From an uncultured Chloroflexota bacterium (lineage in GTDB: Bacteria; Chloroflexota; Anaerolineae; Promineifilales; Promineifilaceae): DNA of 36,791 nucleotides. Each line of letters starts with the position of its first letter. Within the stretch, counting starts at the first letter, position 1. The notes beneath the pieces are model-generated. The model was not told the DNA's origin. It did not search any database and was given only the letters and a program-made list of their open reading frames with translations. The stretch spans positions 1-36,791 of the forward strand of contig CAADGU010000472.1 of NCBI GenBank assembly GCA_900696625.1. Reading direction: 5' to 3'. Shown piece after piece: positions 24,597 to 33,810 of this stretch. The position numbers were made by a program, and so were the translations under genes.

Positions 24597-26297
24597 ATGA
24601 AATTCTTGCCCTCCCAACTGTATTATTTCCTGCGCCACCGGCCCAGCCGGGTGCAGTTGTTGAGCCTGTTTCGTTTTCTGCTTATCCTGACCGGGGTGAT
24701 TGCTCTTTACAGCATTTTGTTCCACTACATCATGGCCTGGGAGGGGCGCAGTTTTAGCTGGGTCACCGGTTTTTACTGGACGCTGACCGTCATGTCTACC
24801 CTGGGTTTTGGTGACATCACCTTTCATTCAGACCTGGGGCGGCTGTTTTCCATTATTGTGCTGCTGACGGGCATCGTCCTGCTGCTGGTGCTGCTGCCGT
24901 TCACCTTCATTGAGTTTTTCTACGCCCCCTGGGTCAAAGCCCAATCGGAAGCCCGCGCCCCGACGCGATTGCCGGAAAAAAGCCATGATCACGTCATCAT
25001 TACCGCGCTTGATGTGGTCACGATGGCGCTGATTAAAAAGTTGCAGCTTTTCCAATACCCCTATGTGCTACTGGTGCCAGATTTGAATGAGGCGCTGCAG
25101 CTGCACGATCTGGGGTACACGGTGGTGCGGGGAGATTTGGATAACCCGGAGACGTATCGCCGCATCCAGGCGGAACATGCGGCCCTGGTAGCCACCAGCA
25201 ACAACGATATGATGAATACCAACGTCGCCTTTACCGTGCGGGAAGTGTCGGAGCGTGTGCCCATTGTGGCGACGGCGAGTGCTTCCGCCTCGATAGACAT
25301 TTTGTATCTGGCTGGCTGTAACTACGTGTTTCGTTTGGGGGAAATGATGGGCCAGGCATTGTCGCGCCGGGTTTCAGGTGGGGATACGCTGGCGCATGTG
25401 ATTGGTGAGTTTGAAAATTTGGTGATTGCGGAAGCGGCCGTGCGTGATACGCCGCTGGTGGGCAAGCAGTTGCGCCATAGCCGCCTGCGGGAGGATGTGG
25501 GTATTGTGGTTTTGGGGGTTTGGGTGCGGGGCAAATATGAAAATGCCGGCGCGGATACGGTGATTGCGGCCGATACTATCCTGGTGTTGGCCGGTTCGGC
25601 CGAACAGATCAACCGGTATAACGAACTTTATTACCATGACCGCATCAATGAGGATCCGGTTATTATTTTGGGGGGTGGCCGGGTGGGGCGGGCGACGGCG
25701 CGGGCTTTGCAGGAACGGGGGTTGGATTATCGGATTGTAGAGAAGCTGCCGGAGCGTATACGTGACCCTGAGAAGTATGTGTTGGGGGATGCGGCGGAGC
25801 TGGCTGTGTTGGAAAAGGCAGGCATTAAACAGGCAGATACGCTGGTGGTGACGACGAATGATGATAATACCAATATTTACCTGACCATTTATTGCCGCCG
25901 CCTGCGCCCGGATATGCAGATTATTAGCCGGGCGACGTTAGAGCGGAATGTGGAAACGCTGCATCGCGCGGGGGCAGATTTTGTGATGTCTTATGCTTCG
26001 ATGGGGGCAAACGCGATTATGGGTTTCCTGGATCGGGGCGACATTTTGATGGTTGCGGAGGGGTTGAGCCTTTTCAAGGTCAAGACGCCGAAGGCGTTGC
26101 ATGGCAAGAGTATTGCGGAAGCGGAGATACGCCAGGAGACGGGCTGCACGGTGGTGGCAGTGACGTTGAATGGGACGACGCTCATTAACCCGGACCCGCA
26201 CACACAGTTAGGTGCACAGATGGAACTGGTGCTGATTGGCACGACAAAAGCGGAGGATGCTTTCCTGCGGCAGTATCAGCCTCTGGAAGATGATTGA
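24597..26297 (+). CDS. Potassium channel protein with two RCK (TrkA-N/TrkA-C) modules
   Basis: Selectivity filter VMSTLGFGDITFHSD; HVIITALDVVTMALIKKLQ and PVIILGGGRVGRATARALQERGLDYRIVEK Rossmann motifs. Confidence 0.9.
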   Translation: MKFLPSQLYYFLRHRPSRVQLLSLFRFLLILTGVIALYSILFHYIMAWEGRSFSWVTGFYWTLTVMSTLGFGDITFHSDLGRLFSIIVLLTGIVLLLVLLPFTFIEFFYAPWVKAQSEARAPTRLPEKSHDHVIITALDVVTMALIKKLQLFQYPYVLLVPDLNEALQLHDLGYTVVRGDLDNPETYRRIQAEHAALVATSNNDMMNTNVAFTVREVSERVPIVATASASASIDILYLAGCNYVFRLGEMMGQALSRRVSGGDTLAHVIGEFENLVIAEAAVRDTPLVGKQLRHSRLREDVGIVVLGVWVRGKYENAGADTVIAADTILVLAGSAEQINRYNELYYHDRINEDPVIILGGGRVGRATARALQERGLDYRIVEKLPERIRDPEKYVLGDAAELAVLEKAGIKQADTLVVTTNDDNTNIYLTIYCRRLRPDMQIISRATLERNVETLHRAGADFVMSYASMGANAIMGFLDRGDILMVAEGLSLFKVKTPKALHGKSIAEAEIRQETGCTVVAVTLNGTTLINPDPHTQLGAQMELVLIGTTKAEDAFLRQYQPLEDD

Positions 26298-26387
26298 TGG
26301 GGTGAGTAGGTGAGGGGCATCCCCATTCGCCCATTCCCCCATTCGCTATCCAAATCATGTGTTATACTCCTGGCTAGAGGTAAAGAT

Positions 26388-26714
26388 ATGACGCTAATTT
26401 TTGAAGTTCCTGTCATTCCTTTGCATACCGATCAGGACGGCGTAATCCGTGTCGGTAAAACACGGGTCAGGCTGGATACGGTTGTCTATGCTTTCAACCA
26501 GGGCTACACGGCCGAAGACATTATCAACCAATACCCTTCATTACCACTGGCTGAGGTGTATGCTGTCATCACCTATTACTTAAATAATCGCCCAGAGGTT
26601 GATGCGTATATTCGCCAACGGGAAGCGCACGCCGCCCAAATTCGCCAGGAAATTGAGTCCCGACCGGATTACCGAGAATTTAGAGAGAGATTGTTAGCCC
26701 GCCGCCCACAATGA
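26388..26714 (+). CDS. DUF433 (VapB-like) antitoxin
   Basis: VIPLHTDQDGVIRVGKTRVRLDTVVYAFNQGYTAEDIINQYPSLPLAEVYAVITYYLNNRPEVDAYI. Confidence 0.88.
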   Translation: MTLIFEVPVIPLHTDQDGVIRVGKTRVRLDTVVYAFNQGYTAEDIINQYPSLPLAEVYAVITYYLNNRPEVDAYIRQREAHAAQIRQEIESRPDYREFRERLLARRPQ

Positions 26715-26755
26715 TTCGCTTTTTAGCCGACGAAGATTTTAACGGCCGTAACCTG
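26711..26755 (+). pseudogene. Truncated DUF5615 (PIN-like) toxin remnant
   Basis: MIRFLADEDFNGRN, the N-terminus of DUF5615 proteins, overlaps the DUF433 stop (ATGA); similarity stops after ~14-15 codons. The ORF track continues to 27145 in unrelated sequence. Confidence 0.65.
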
Positions 26756-26927
26756 GCTGCACCACCCAACTCTTTCTATTCACACAGGGCAGATAGTATG
26801 CCGGGGAACGAGGCCGGACGAAAAACCTTGCCGCGACTGATGAAGACCGGACTGGTGACAGGAAACCACATGTGGCGCGGTGGGGACACTGGCCACAGTG
26901 ACCGAGGAAGACCATGCCGCAGTAAGA

Positions 26928-26946
26928 CCTCCCTTTATCAGGGAGG
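26928..26946. terminator. Putative terminator hairpin CCTCCCT-TTATC-AGGGAGG
   Basis: Perfect 7-bp arms just 3' of the minus-strand lipoprotein gene end; weak U-tract. Confidence 0.45.
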
Positions 26947-26951
26947 AGACA

Positions 26952-28489
26952 TCAACGCATTGGTGCCCATATTAACGGGTCTTCTGAAATTGCCATATGC
27001 GCTGAAATCCTCAAATCAGTACCATCTGGATGAATGGCTGATACAAACTCCCCGTATTGATCTGGGTGCGGCAAGAAAAAGGCAATCCATCGCCCATCGG
27101 GGCTCCAGTTTGGTGAATTTGTTCCACCATAACCAGCGTCAGTGATAGCTAGATACAAATCCTCCAGGCAGTCTTCCTCCTGAGACAAAATATCCAGAAA
27201 ACAAAGTTGCCTATTTGATGTATAGGTTAGTGTGTCACCATCGGGTGACCAAGGCATACTACCAAGACGGTATCCCTGCCTAACCGATACACATTTTTTA
27301 TCATCAGGCATCTCTTGCAAACGAGTTGTTTCCCCTGTATCCAGATCAATTAAGTCCATGCTTTCAATGATTATTGGGAATTGACTTTGATAGGGAATGT
27401 CAGGCCCACACGCAGCGTTCGCTCCTGAGAGTAAAATCTGATTGCGCGTTGGTGACCAATAACCATCTAGCCAGATATTGCCCGACGGATTTTCATAGAT
27501 TATTTGCTCGCCCGTTGTGACGTTTATAATCTCAAGTAGAATTTGTTCGGCATATGACCGTTCTCCATCCCATTTTAGGAACGCTACCCTTTTAGAATCA
27601 GCAGACCATCCTAACACCCTCCAGGAAACAACTGGCTCAAGCTGCAAAAGCACCTCTCTTGAATGTAAATTGTATATAACACCAGACAAAGAATCAGAGT
27701 CATCGCTATGCTCGAACCCGCGATAAAAAGGTATTGCCCATCTGGTGACCAATACGGCCTTCCTCCTTTGGGCGCATTTTCCAAAGCAACTAACTCGTTA
27801 CTTTCTAGGGAAAACAGGTTTATTTGTCCCTGTAAATCATTAACAGCCAGATGCATACCATCCGGTGACCAACTTCCCCCTTGAAAAGAAATGTTATCTA
27901 AAATTTCTAAATCACCTGTTGCTAAAGAGAAAATGCCAATGGATCCACCCCATTCATACATGAGTAAGTGTTTTCCATTGGGCGACCAAGAATGAATATG
28001 CCAGCCCGCTGGAACCGGTAGGGACATGGCTAATTTGCTATCAGGGTGCCATAAAGCGTCATTGCTTGAAATTAGTATATGATGATCAGCATTTTCTATG
28101 GGGATAAATGGAGTGAGTGAATCAGTAACCCATTCAGTAGATAAAGTAGGAATTGGTGTCAGTATAGGTTGAGTCAAGCTCATGTCACCTGTGGGCATGG
28201 GTGTAGATCGCGGTGCAGGAGTTCCACTTATCGTTGTCGCAGATACGGAAGAAGCAGGGTCAGTAGCTATATGAGTCAACTCTGATTTGTCATTCAAATG
28301 TGTGTATGAAGTAGCAACAGGCTCAGAAAGAGGTTGTGACAACGAGGTTGCACTGGTTGAAACAGGCGAAAGCATGTTCTCTGATTCAGGGAGTGCATTT
28401 TCTATGCAACCAGTAACAACGCACAAAATTATCAAGTTCCCTATCAAAATTCTTCTGGGAGTAAACTGGTGTATGAAATTAATCATCAT
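26952..28489 (-). pseudogene. TolB/PD40-like beta-propeller lipoprotein split by a single frameshift
   Basis: Two ORFs (27611-28489 and 26952-27752) join at a T5 run (top-strand A5 at 27725-27729): ..WSPDGQYLF + YRGFEHSDDSDSLSG... Repeated WSPDG motifs; N-terminal lipobox VVTGC. Confidence 0.75.
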
Positions 28490-28672
28490 CTTTCTTCACC
28501 CTTGTTCCGGCGAGGTCTTCCGCTGGTAGCGGTGGCCTGTGTCACCACCGTGTCACACCTGTTTGTCTAACGTGAATGGTGGAATTATACGGCCGTACCC
28601 CTCCCCCAGCTAATCCCCTCACGGCCGTACACCCCCTGCCCCCCGCCCCTTACCTGCCCTATTCCTTTCGTG

Positions 28673-28685
28673 TATACTACGCCCC
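28673..28685 (+). promoter_or_regulatory. -10 element of predicted leaderless transcript
   Basis: TATACT (28673-28678) with 7 nt before ATG 28686; no SD. Confidence 0.5.
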
Positions 28686-31600
28686 ATGCCCGCCTTCATT
28701 AGCCGCCTTTTTAACATCCGCCGTGAGGAGTGGCCGCGTGTTTTATTACTCTTTTTGATGGCCTTCCTGGCGGTGACGGGCATTACCTGGGGCAAGCTGA
28801 CGGTGCAGCCCTTGTTCTGGCAGGTGGTGGGGGTAGACCGGCTCGGTTTTAGTTTCATCGTGGAAGGGGTGGCGGCCATCCTGCTGGTGATGGTTTACTC
28901 CCCCTTTGCGGACAGGTTGAATCACGGCCGTCTGCTCTGGATTATTGCCTTGGGCAGCGCCACGGCCGTACTCATTGGCTGGTATCTGCTCATTGCCGAT
29001 TATCAGGCAGCGGGTGCGTTTTTGCTCTATCCCCTCTTCACCGTCATACCCTTTATCCTGAATCTGCATTGGTGGACGTATGTCACCGGCTTCTATGATG
29101 CCCGCGCCGCCAAACGCATTGTGCCCGTGCTGGCTTCCAATGCCCGGCTGGCGGGCGCGTTTGCCGGGTTTAGCGTCGGTTTGCTGACGCGCTGGTTGGG
29201 GTCGTCAGAAGCTGTGATTGCGCTGTGGGCGCTCACGTTGCTGGTGATGGCCGGACTGGTCTGGTTGTCGCCGGTGATATTGCGCGGGGAGGGGCCAGTG
29301 GTGGGGGAGACGGCCCCAGCCTCTACTCCCGCCACCATCCCCTTCACCGAGAGCCTGCGCGAAGGCTACCGCTACGTCATGGATTCGCCCTATCTGCGCT
29401 GGCTGTCCCTGGCCACCTTGCTCGTTTCCCTGCTGCTCATCCTGATGAAGTTTGAGAGCAGCCGTATTATTGACGGCGCTTTTGGCAGCCACGTCGCTGC
29501 CACTGCCTTTCTGGGTAATCTGGAAGGATGGGCCAACCTGCTGCTGCTGCCAGTGCAAATCTTCCTGCTCAGCCGCCTCATCAACAAAATCGGCCTGCAC
29601 AATGCCAACCTCATCTTTCCGGTGGGTACGGCCGGCATCGCCGGCGGGTTGCTCATGGTCATCTTCCTTTCCCTGACGCCCGGCATCGTCATTCTGGGGT
29701 CGCTGGCCTACCTTTCCGCCAATGTGCTGAACACCACCTTCCGCAACCCCATTGACAATTTGCTGTACAACGCCGTGCCCCTGCGCATGAAGGGGCGGGC
29801 GCGCGCTTTTGTCAATGGCCTGCTTGTGCCCACAGCTTCCTTGCTGGGCGGTTTGTTGTTATTGCTGCCCTTTATCACCGGTACTGGTTGGGTGCTGCCG
29901 GTGCTGCTGGTGGTGGTTGCCGCCGTTTATCTGATGGCCGCCTGGCGCGTCAGCCGCCAATATACCAGCGCCCTGGTGACGATGTTAGAACAGGAAGATT
30001 ACTCCTTCTTGCTGGGGCAGGAGGCGGCCGATGTGACGGTGACAGACCCGGCGGCGCTGGAATGGCTGCGCGAGCGGCTGGAACAAAGCCAGAGTGACGA
30101 ATTGACTCTGTTTATGGTCACACTCATTAGCGAAGTGGGCGGCGATAAGGCGGTCCCCATTCTGGCCGATGTGGCCCGCAGCCGGGACGCCCATATGCGG
30201 GCGGCGGTGCTGGACATTTTGGCAGCGGTGGCCGCCCCCGTCCCGGCGGTGCATGACTTTTTCGCCGAATTTCTGGCCGATGCCGACCCGCAGGTGCGCC
30301 GCTCGGCGCTGGCCGGGTTGGAGCGGGTGGATGGGGCGCAGGATACCCATTATCTGGCGGCGGCGGCGCGCATGTTGGCTGATGCGGACACGGCCGTGCG
30401 CCTGCAAGCTCTCCCCGGTTTACTGCGCTACGGCGACCTGGCGCAGCGGGAACAGGCCTTACGGCTGGTACAAACCATGCTCAGCAGCGAAGAATCGGTG
30501 GAGCGGGCGGCGGCGCTGCGGGCGTTGGGACAGACGGAAGATATGGGTTTTGTGGGCAACGTCACCAGGATGCTGCCTGACGGTTCAGACCGGGTGCGCC
30601 TGGAAGCGGCGCTGATCTTGGAACGGTTCTCGACGCAGAAAATGCCGCCGCCGGTGGCGGAGCAGGTGACACAGGCGATGAGCGGCCATCTGCATGACCC
30701 GGTAGAGCGCACCCGTGAGGCGTCGCTGGTGACGCTGGCGCGGCTGGGCGACCAGCGTGTTTATCCATTGTTGGCGGAAACGCTGAGTGACAACAGCCCC
30801 CAATTGCGGGCAACGGCCGTGACCGTCCTGGCCGGTCTGGGCAAAAGAGTGATCCCCACCGTTCACCCGCTGCTGGATTCGCCTAACCCGCAACTGCGCA
30901 AAATGGCGACCGTGATTCTGGGGCGCATCAACCGGCGCGAATATGGCCCGCTGGTGACGGCCCAGGTGCAGGCCAACCTGCTGCACATTGCCGAAAATGT
31001 GGGCTTCATTGAAGCCCTGGCCCCTATCAAGAGTTATGCCGCCGTCAATGTGCTGCTGACGGTATTCCAGAACGAAAACAGCCGGTTGTTGGACGAGATT
31101 TTCTTTTTGCTCACGGCCGTGCAAACGCCCCAATCGGTAGCCATCATCCGCGAATCGTTAGCCAGCGACACGGAACGGGTGCAGGCCAACGCCATTGAAG
31201 CGTTGGAATCGCTCACCTCGGCCAGAACGGCAGAAATGATCGCGCCGCTGGCGCAGCCAGAGCCTTCTATGGCCGAAATCAAACAAATGAGCCAGGAATT
31301 ATGGGATATGAAGTTCCCCAGCACGGCCGAAGCCATGGAAAAGCTGGCGACCGACCTGGGTGTTGACCCCTGGCCCCGTTCCATTGCTGTGTATGCGTTG
31401 GGCGAAATTGGGCAGGCCATTGTTGCGCCGCAACAAACAGCCCTACCGTCAACCCCGTCACCCAAACCGGATGATGCGGCAGCCGACGGCCGCGCCGCCC
31501 CCCGCCCCCGCCGCACCGATTTGTTGGACATGCTCACAGAAGAAGGTGAAACGCCGCCCGTTGTGAAGGACGCGCCACCCGCCGAGACGAAACTGGCCGA

Positions 31601-32387
31601 TGCCCGCCAATCACGCCGCGAACGGGCGGTCCGTGCCAGCGGTCTGCTGGATGATCTGGCAGCCGGTGACCCGCCTCCTACGCCTGTGCCAACACCCGCT
31701 GCTCTGGAAACGGTTTATTACCCACCGCCGGCCGTGGCCAAGAACCTACCCATTACCCGTGTGTTGGCCTGGTTGCAGGCGGCCAATCTGGCCCCGGAGG
31801 AAGAGGTGCGGCTGGCGGTGCAGCGGGCCAATGAACGCATGGCGGGCAAGGGGGATGCCTTGTTGCGGCGGCGCTCACAGCCACAGGAGGTCACGATGTT
31901 ATCCACCATTGAACGCATTATTTTCCTGAAGGAAGTCCTCTTTTTCCGCGAGATGACGGTTGACCAGCTCAAGGTGCTGGCTTCGGTTTGTGAAGAGGCG
32001 TTTTATACGGAAGATACGCTGATTTATAAAGAGGGCGACCCCGGCGGGCAGTTGTATGTGGTGGTGCAGGGCCGGGTGAGCATTGAACGAGAATCACGCA
32101 AAGGGGTGGTGGCCCGGTTGGCAACCATTGAGGCTTACTCCTATTTTGGCGAGATGAATTTGTTTGACGCCAGCCCGCGCACGGACACGGCCGTTGCTCT
32201 GCAAGACACCATCACCCTCACCCTGCGCCGCGAACCGCTCATCGCCCTGGCGCGACAATACCCTGACCTGTCGTTGGAATTGATCAACGTCCTCAGCCAA
32301 CGCCTGCGCGAGACCACCGACCAGGTGGCCAGCCTGACCAAATCCCACCCCCGCGCCTTGCACAAAGTGTTTGATCAACTTGAATAG
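28686..32387 (+). CDS. NTT/MFS-like transporter domain fused to HEAT repeats and a C-terminal cyclic nucleotide-binding domain
   Basis: 12-TM-like N-terminus; tandem HEAT units (VRRSALAGLERVDG, VRLQALPGLLRYGD, VRLEAALILERF, LRATAVTVLAGLGK); cNMP fold EDTLIYKEGDPGGQLYVVVQGRVSIERE...YSYFGEMNLFDASPRTDTAVAL. Confidence 0.85.
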   Translation: MPAFISRLFNIRREEWPRVLLLFLMAFLAVTGITWGKLTVQPLFWQVVGVDRLGFSFIVEGVAAILLVMVYSPFADRLNHGRLLWIIALGSATAVLIGWYLLIADYQAAGAFLLYPLFTVIPFILNLHWWTYVTGFYDARAAKRIVPVLASNARLAGAFAGFSVGLLTRWLGSSEAVIALWALTLLVMAGLVWLSPVILRGEGPVVGETAPASTPATIPFTESLREGYRYVMDSPYLRWLSLATLLVSLLLILMKFESSRIIDGAFGSHVAATAFLGNLEGWANLLLLPVQIFLLSRLINKIGLHNANLIFPVGTAGIAGGLLMVIFLSLTPGIVILGSLAYLSANVLNTTFRNPIDNLLYNAVPLRMKGRARAFVNGLLVPTASLLGGLLLLLPFITGTGWVLPVLLVVVAAVYLMAAWRVSRQYTSALVTMLEQEDYSFLLGQEAADVTVTDPAALEWLRERLEQSQSDELTLFMVTLISEVGGDKAVPILADVARSRDAHMRAAVLDILAAVAAPVPAVHDFFAEFLADADPQVRRSALAGLERVDGAQDTHYLAAAARMLADADTAVRLQALPGLLRYGDLAQREQALRLVQTMLSSEESVERAAALRALGQTEDMGFVGNVTRMLPDGSDRVRLEAALILERFSTQKMPPPVAEQVTQAMSGHLHDPVERTREASLVTLARLGDQRVYPLLAETLSDNSPQLRATAVTVLAGLGKRVIPTVHPLLDSPNPQLRKMATVILGRINRREYGPLVTAQVQANLLHIAENVGFIEALAPIKSYAAVNVLLTVFQNENSRLLDEIFFLLTAVQTPQSVAIIRESLASDTERVQANAIEALESLTSARTAEMIAPLAQPEPSMAEIKQMSQELWDMKFPSTAEAMEKLATDLGVDPWPRSIAVYALGEIGQAIVAPQQTALPSTPSPKPDDAAADGRAAPRPRRTDLLDMLTEEGETPPVVKDAPPAETKLADARQSRRERAVRASGLLDDLAAGDPPPTPVPTPAALETVYYPPPAVAKNLPITRVLAWLQAANLAPEEEVRLAVQRANERMAGKGDALLRRRSQPQEVTMLSTIERIIFLKEVLFFREMTVDQLKVLASVCEEAFYTEDTLIYKEGDPGGQLYVVVQGRVSIERESRKGVVARLATIEAYSYFGEMNLFDASPRTDTAVALQDTITLTLRREPLIALARQYPDLSLELINVLSQRLRETTDQVASLTKSHPRALHKVFDQLE

Positions 32388-32390
32388 TTG

Positions 32391-32447
32391 TAATTGGGTA
32401 ATTGGGTAATTGTGTAATTACCCAATTACCCAATTACCCAATTACCC
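32391..32447. repeat. Octamer hairpin (TAATTGGG)n/(CCCAATTA)n ending at the ATG of the next gene
   Basis: TAATTGGGTAATTGGGTAATT (32391-32411) / AATTACCCAATTACCCAATTA (32416-32436), loop GTGT, plus an extra unit up to 32447. Confidence 0.9.
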
Positions 32448-32951
32448 ATGCCCACCATCCGCCCCGCTACCCCAAACGACATCCCGGCCATTACTGAGAT
32501 ATACAATGAGGCCATTGTGTACACGCGCAATACGTTTGATACTGTACCCAAGACAGTAGCCGACCGGGAAGAATGGTACCACCAGCATATGCCGGCCTAC
32601 CCCATTTTGGTGGCTGAAGATGCGGGGCAGGTGGTGGGGTTTGCTTCGGTGAGTAAATGGTCGGATCGGCCGGCCTACGGCCGTACCGTTATCGCCTCTG
32701 AATACATCCGCCAGGATTATCGCGGTCAGGGGATTGGCAAGGCGCTGCTGGTAGCGTTACTGGAAGCCGCCTACGCCGCCGGGTATCATACTGTCATGGG
32801 CAACGTGTATGCCGGCAACGAAGTCAGCCGCCGCATGGTGGAATCCATCGGCTTCCGCACCGTGGGTCTGCTGAAAGAAGTGGGCTACAAATTTGACGAG
32901 TGGCTGGATGTATATCTGGTACAGCATATGAGGCCAAAGAGTGGAGATTGA
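32448..32951 (+). CDS. GNAT-family N-acetyltransferase (phosphinothricin acetyltransferase-like)
   Basis: MPTIRPATPNDIPAITEIYNEAIVYTRNTFD...EYIRQDYRGQGIGKALLVALLEAAYAAGYHTVMGNVYAGNEVSRRMVESIGFRTVG. Confidence 0.92.
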   Translation: MPTIRPATPNDIPAITEIYNEAIVYTRNTFDTVPKTVADREEWYHQHMPAYPILVAEDAGQVVGFASVSKWSDRPAYGRTVIASEYIRQDYRGQGIGKALLVALLEAAYAAGYHTVMGNVYAGNEVSRRMVESIGFRTVGLLKEVGYKFDEWLDVYLVQHMRPKSGD

Positions 32952-33028
32952 GAGATTAAGAGATTGAGAGACTAGAGATTTTTAGTCGCCCAATCTCCCA
33001 ATCTCCAATCTCCAATCTCCAATCTCCA
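32943..33028. repeat. GGAGATT/AATCTCC heptad inverted repeat
   Basis: ggagattgagagattaagagattgagaga... / ...caatctcccaatctccaatctccaatctccaatctcc; imperfect arms. Confidence 0.8.
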
Positions 33029-33033
33029 TACCA

Positions 33034-33810
33034 ATGGCAATTGCACCCTTAACCGAACGAGAAGAGAAAGTAAAACCGAGACAGGACTTCAACACCTTTG
33101 CGGACGAGTATGCGCAGTTTCGCAAAATTGACCCGCCGGTGTTGGAAGATTTATTAACGCGCGGCAATATCAATGCTGAAAGCGTGGTGTTGGAGGTGGG
33201 CTGCGGCACGGGCAATTACCTGACGGAGATTTCCGCCCGCACCCACGCTCTCTGTTATGGTCTTGACCCGGCGGAGAAGATGCTGTCCCAGGCCAGAGCG
33301 AATCCCCACGCCAATGGCATTCAGTGGCGCATAGGATACGCACGCCACCTGGATTTTCCTGATGAAATGTTTGACCTGGTGTATACAGTGGACGTCAGCC
33401 ACCACATCCAGCACCGCCTGACCTATTATCAAGAGGCGATGCGGGTATTGAAACCGGGTGGGAAGGTTTGCACCGTCACCGATTCGGAATGGATCATCAG
33501 CCACCGCGAACCGCTGGCTACCTATTTCCCGGAGACGATAGCCGTCAACCTGGCGCGCTATCCCACCACCCACGAATTATTGGCAGAGAAAGCGGCGGCG
33601 GGCTTTGTGAACATTGTGGAAAAGATGGCCGAATACCCTTATATGTTGTATGACCCGGCCGGGTATCGCCAGAAAGCGTACTCGTCGCTGCATCTGATTG
33701 ACGAAGCGGCCTGGCGGCGCGGCCTGGCCCACCTGGAAGCGGATTTACAGAATGGCCCGATGTTGTGCCATTCGTATTATTTGTTGATTTGGGGAGAGAA
33801 GGCGGCGTGA
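33034..33810 (+). CDS. Class I SAM-dependent methyltransferase
   Basis: VVLEVGCGTGNYLTEI, LDPAEKMLSQA, MRVLKPGGKVCTVTDSEW. Confidence 0.92.
   Translation: MAIAPLTEREEKVKPRQDFNTFADEYAQFRKIDPPVLEDLLTRGNINAESVVLEVGCGTGNYLTEISARTHALCYGLDPAEKMLSQARANPHANGIQWRIGYARHLDFPDEMFDLVYTVDVSHHIQHRLTYYQEAMRVLKPGGKVCTVTDSEWIISHREPLATYFPETIAVNLARYPTTHELLAEKAAAGFVNIVEKMAEYPYMLYDPAGYRQKAYSSLHLIDEAAWRRGLAHLEADLQNGPMLCHSYYLLIWGEKAA

Noticed and set aside
26755-26951. Group II intron or IS remnant
   Set aside because: Small hairpins are present but no intron boundary motifs, transposase fragment or terminal inverted repeats could be recognised.
26711-27145. 144-aa ORF as an intact toxin
   Set aside because: Only the first ~15 residues resemble DUF5615; the rest is antisense to the lipoprotein gene or unassignable.
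28492-28570. Minus-strand reading frame TNRCDTVVTQATATSGRPRRNKGEER* just upstream of the lipoprotein gene
   Set aside because: Short, no start and a stop immediately upstream; may be a gene tail but cannot be told from chance.
32391-33028. CRISPR array
   Set aside because: Tandem units are 7-8 bp with no unique spacers and form inverted arms; no cas genes in the window.
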